Origin: Isoetes taiwanensis
Lineage: Eukaryota > Streptophyta > Lycopodiopsida > Isoetales > Isoetaceae
Assembly (NCBI GenBank): GCA_021234155.1
Contig: JAJEKV010000005.1
Span: forward strand, 12,825,787-12,889,786
Reading direction: 5' to 3'
Length of the DNA: 64,000 nucleotides
Shown: in pieces, positions 63,834 to 64,000 of the stretch
Layout of the letters: every line of letters starts with the position of its first letter
How positions within the stretch are numbered: position 1 is the first letter of the stretch
Notes under the pieces: model-generated
What the model was told of the DNA's origin: nothing
What the model saw: only the letters and a program-made list of their open reading frames with translations
The model's database searches: none
Position numbers and translations under genes: made by a program

Positions 63834-64000
63834 TTATCCGGGTCTATGTCGACGGAGCGACATTGCCGCTTTAAGGGCGAAAACGATGTGGTGCCCGATC
63901 CGAAAAGGCATCTAAGATCCAGTCTCCAGGGCGAGAAAACCACTGTATCAAATTATTAATAAGCCGCTGTGGCTTCTGATAATGGGACACCACAGCGCCT

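Noticed and set aside
63480-63959. 159-codon plus-strand frame
   Set aside because: It is a shadow of the acidic minus-strand exon ending at 63513, whose composition is far more protein-like.
1-64000. CRISPR arrays, rRNA genes, bacterial operons
   Set aside because: No regularly spaced repeats with unique spacers, no rRNA sequence and no prokaryotic gene organisation. The window is plant nuclear DNA.

Overview
This window is nuclear DNA of a land plant. The evidence is one intact ankyrin-PGG membrane protein gene, a plant-type homeodomain-leucine zipper gene remnant, an LHT-type amino-acid transporter exon remnant, a small gene like the C-terminal domain of polyphenol oxidase, GT-AG introns, tRNA-derived SINE heads and tRNA-Met-primed LTR retrotransposons. 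Most of the DNA is AT-rich intergenic sequence and nested, decayed transposons. The first chromovirus has a fungal-like pol and the DNA transposon has a transposase type I associate with spore plants. I therefore lean to a fern, lycophyte, bryophyte or gymnosperm rather than a core angiosperm, but I cannot name the species.

Layout: 1-9.3 kb is intergenic, with a Zn-finger-like pseudogene, a Helitron-type terminus and a Rep-like pseudogene with a poly-A tail. At 9.43-9.91 kb lies a compact, apparently intact gene for a stand-alone polyphenol-oxidase C-terminal-like domain. At 12.6-15.8 kb is a transporter exon fragment next to a 5'-truncated Ty3/gypsy chromovirus. 16-21.4 kb holds decayed coding sequence and repeats. 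21.5-25.1 kb (minus strand) carries the only long intact gene, a 1223-residue ankyrin-repeat protein with a C-terminal PGG/transmembrane domain. 26-28.4 kb has a LINE fragment and three tandem tRNA-like SINE heads.

28.8-47.05 kb (minus) is an autonomous-type Helitron (R/E-rich N-terminus, Rep, Pif1-like helicase). It is split by a 13.36 kb Ty3/gypsy element (30234-43595) with 1.67 kb LTRs and a perfect 5-bp target duplication (AGTAC). Besides gag-pol, that element carries two extra sense-strand genes between its 5' LTR and gag. Each has its own TATA box and a pair of upstream palindromes. One of the two is a histone H3-like gene ending exactly at the H3 C-terminus.

48.4-56.8 kb is a DNA transposon bounded by perfect 25-bp terminal inverted repeats. 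It has two divergent genes: a plus-strand DUF7869-like transposase candidate, and a minus-strand intron-containing gene with an FCP1/NIF-like HAD phosphatase domain. About ten short TCGACTCGCGAGTCGA-type palindromes cluster in that gene's introns and 3' part. 57-64 kb holds a SINE, a decayed HD-Zip gene, a LINE fragment, an unidentified pseudogene and the 3' end of a minus-strand gene that runs off the window.

Almost all transposon genes have single-base frameshifts and C-to-T-type nonsense codons, so they look inactive. The most novel items are the H3-like retrotransposon gene with its duplicated promoter/palindrome module, and the two-gene inverted-repeat transposon with palindrome-laden introns. 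All identifications are from reading translations; no database search was possible.
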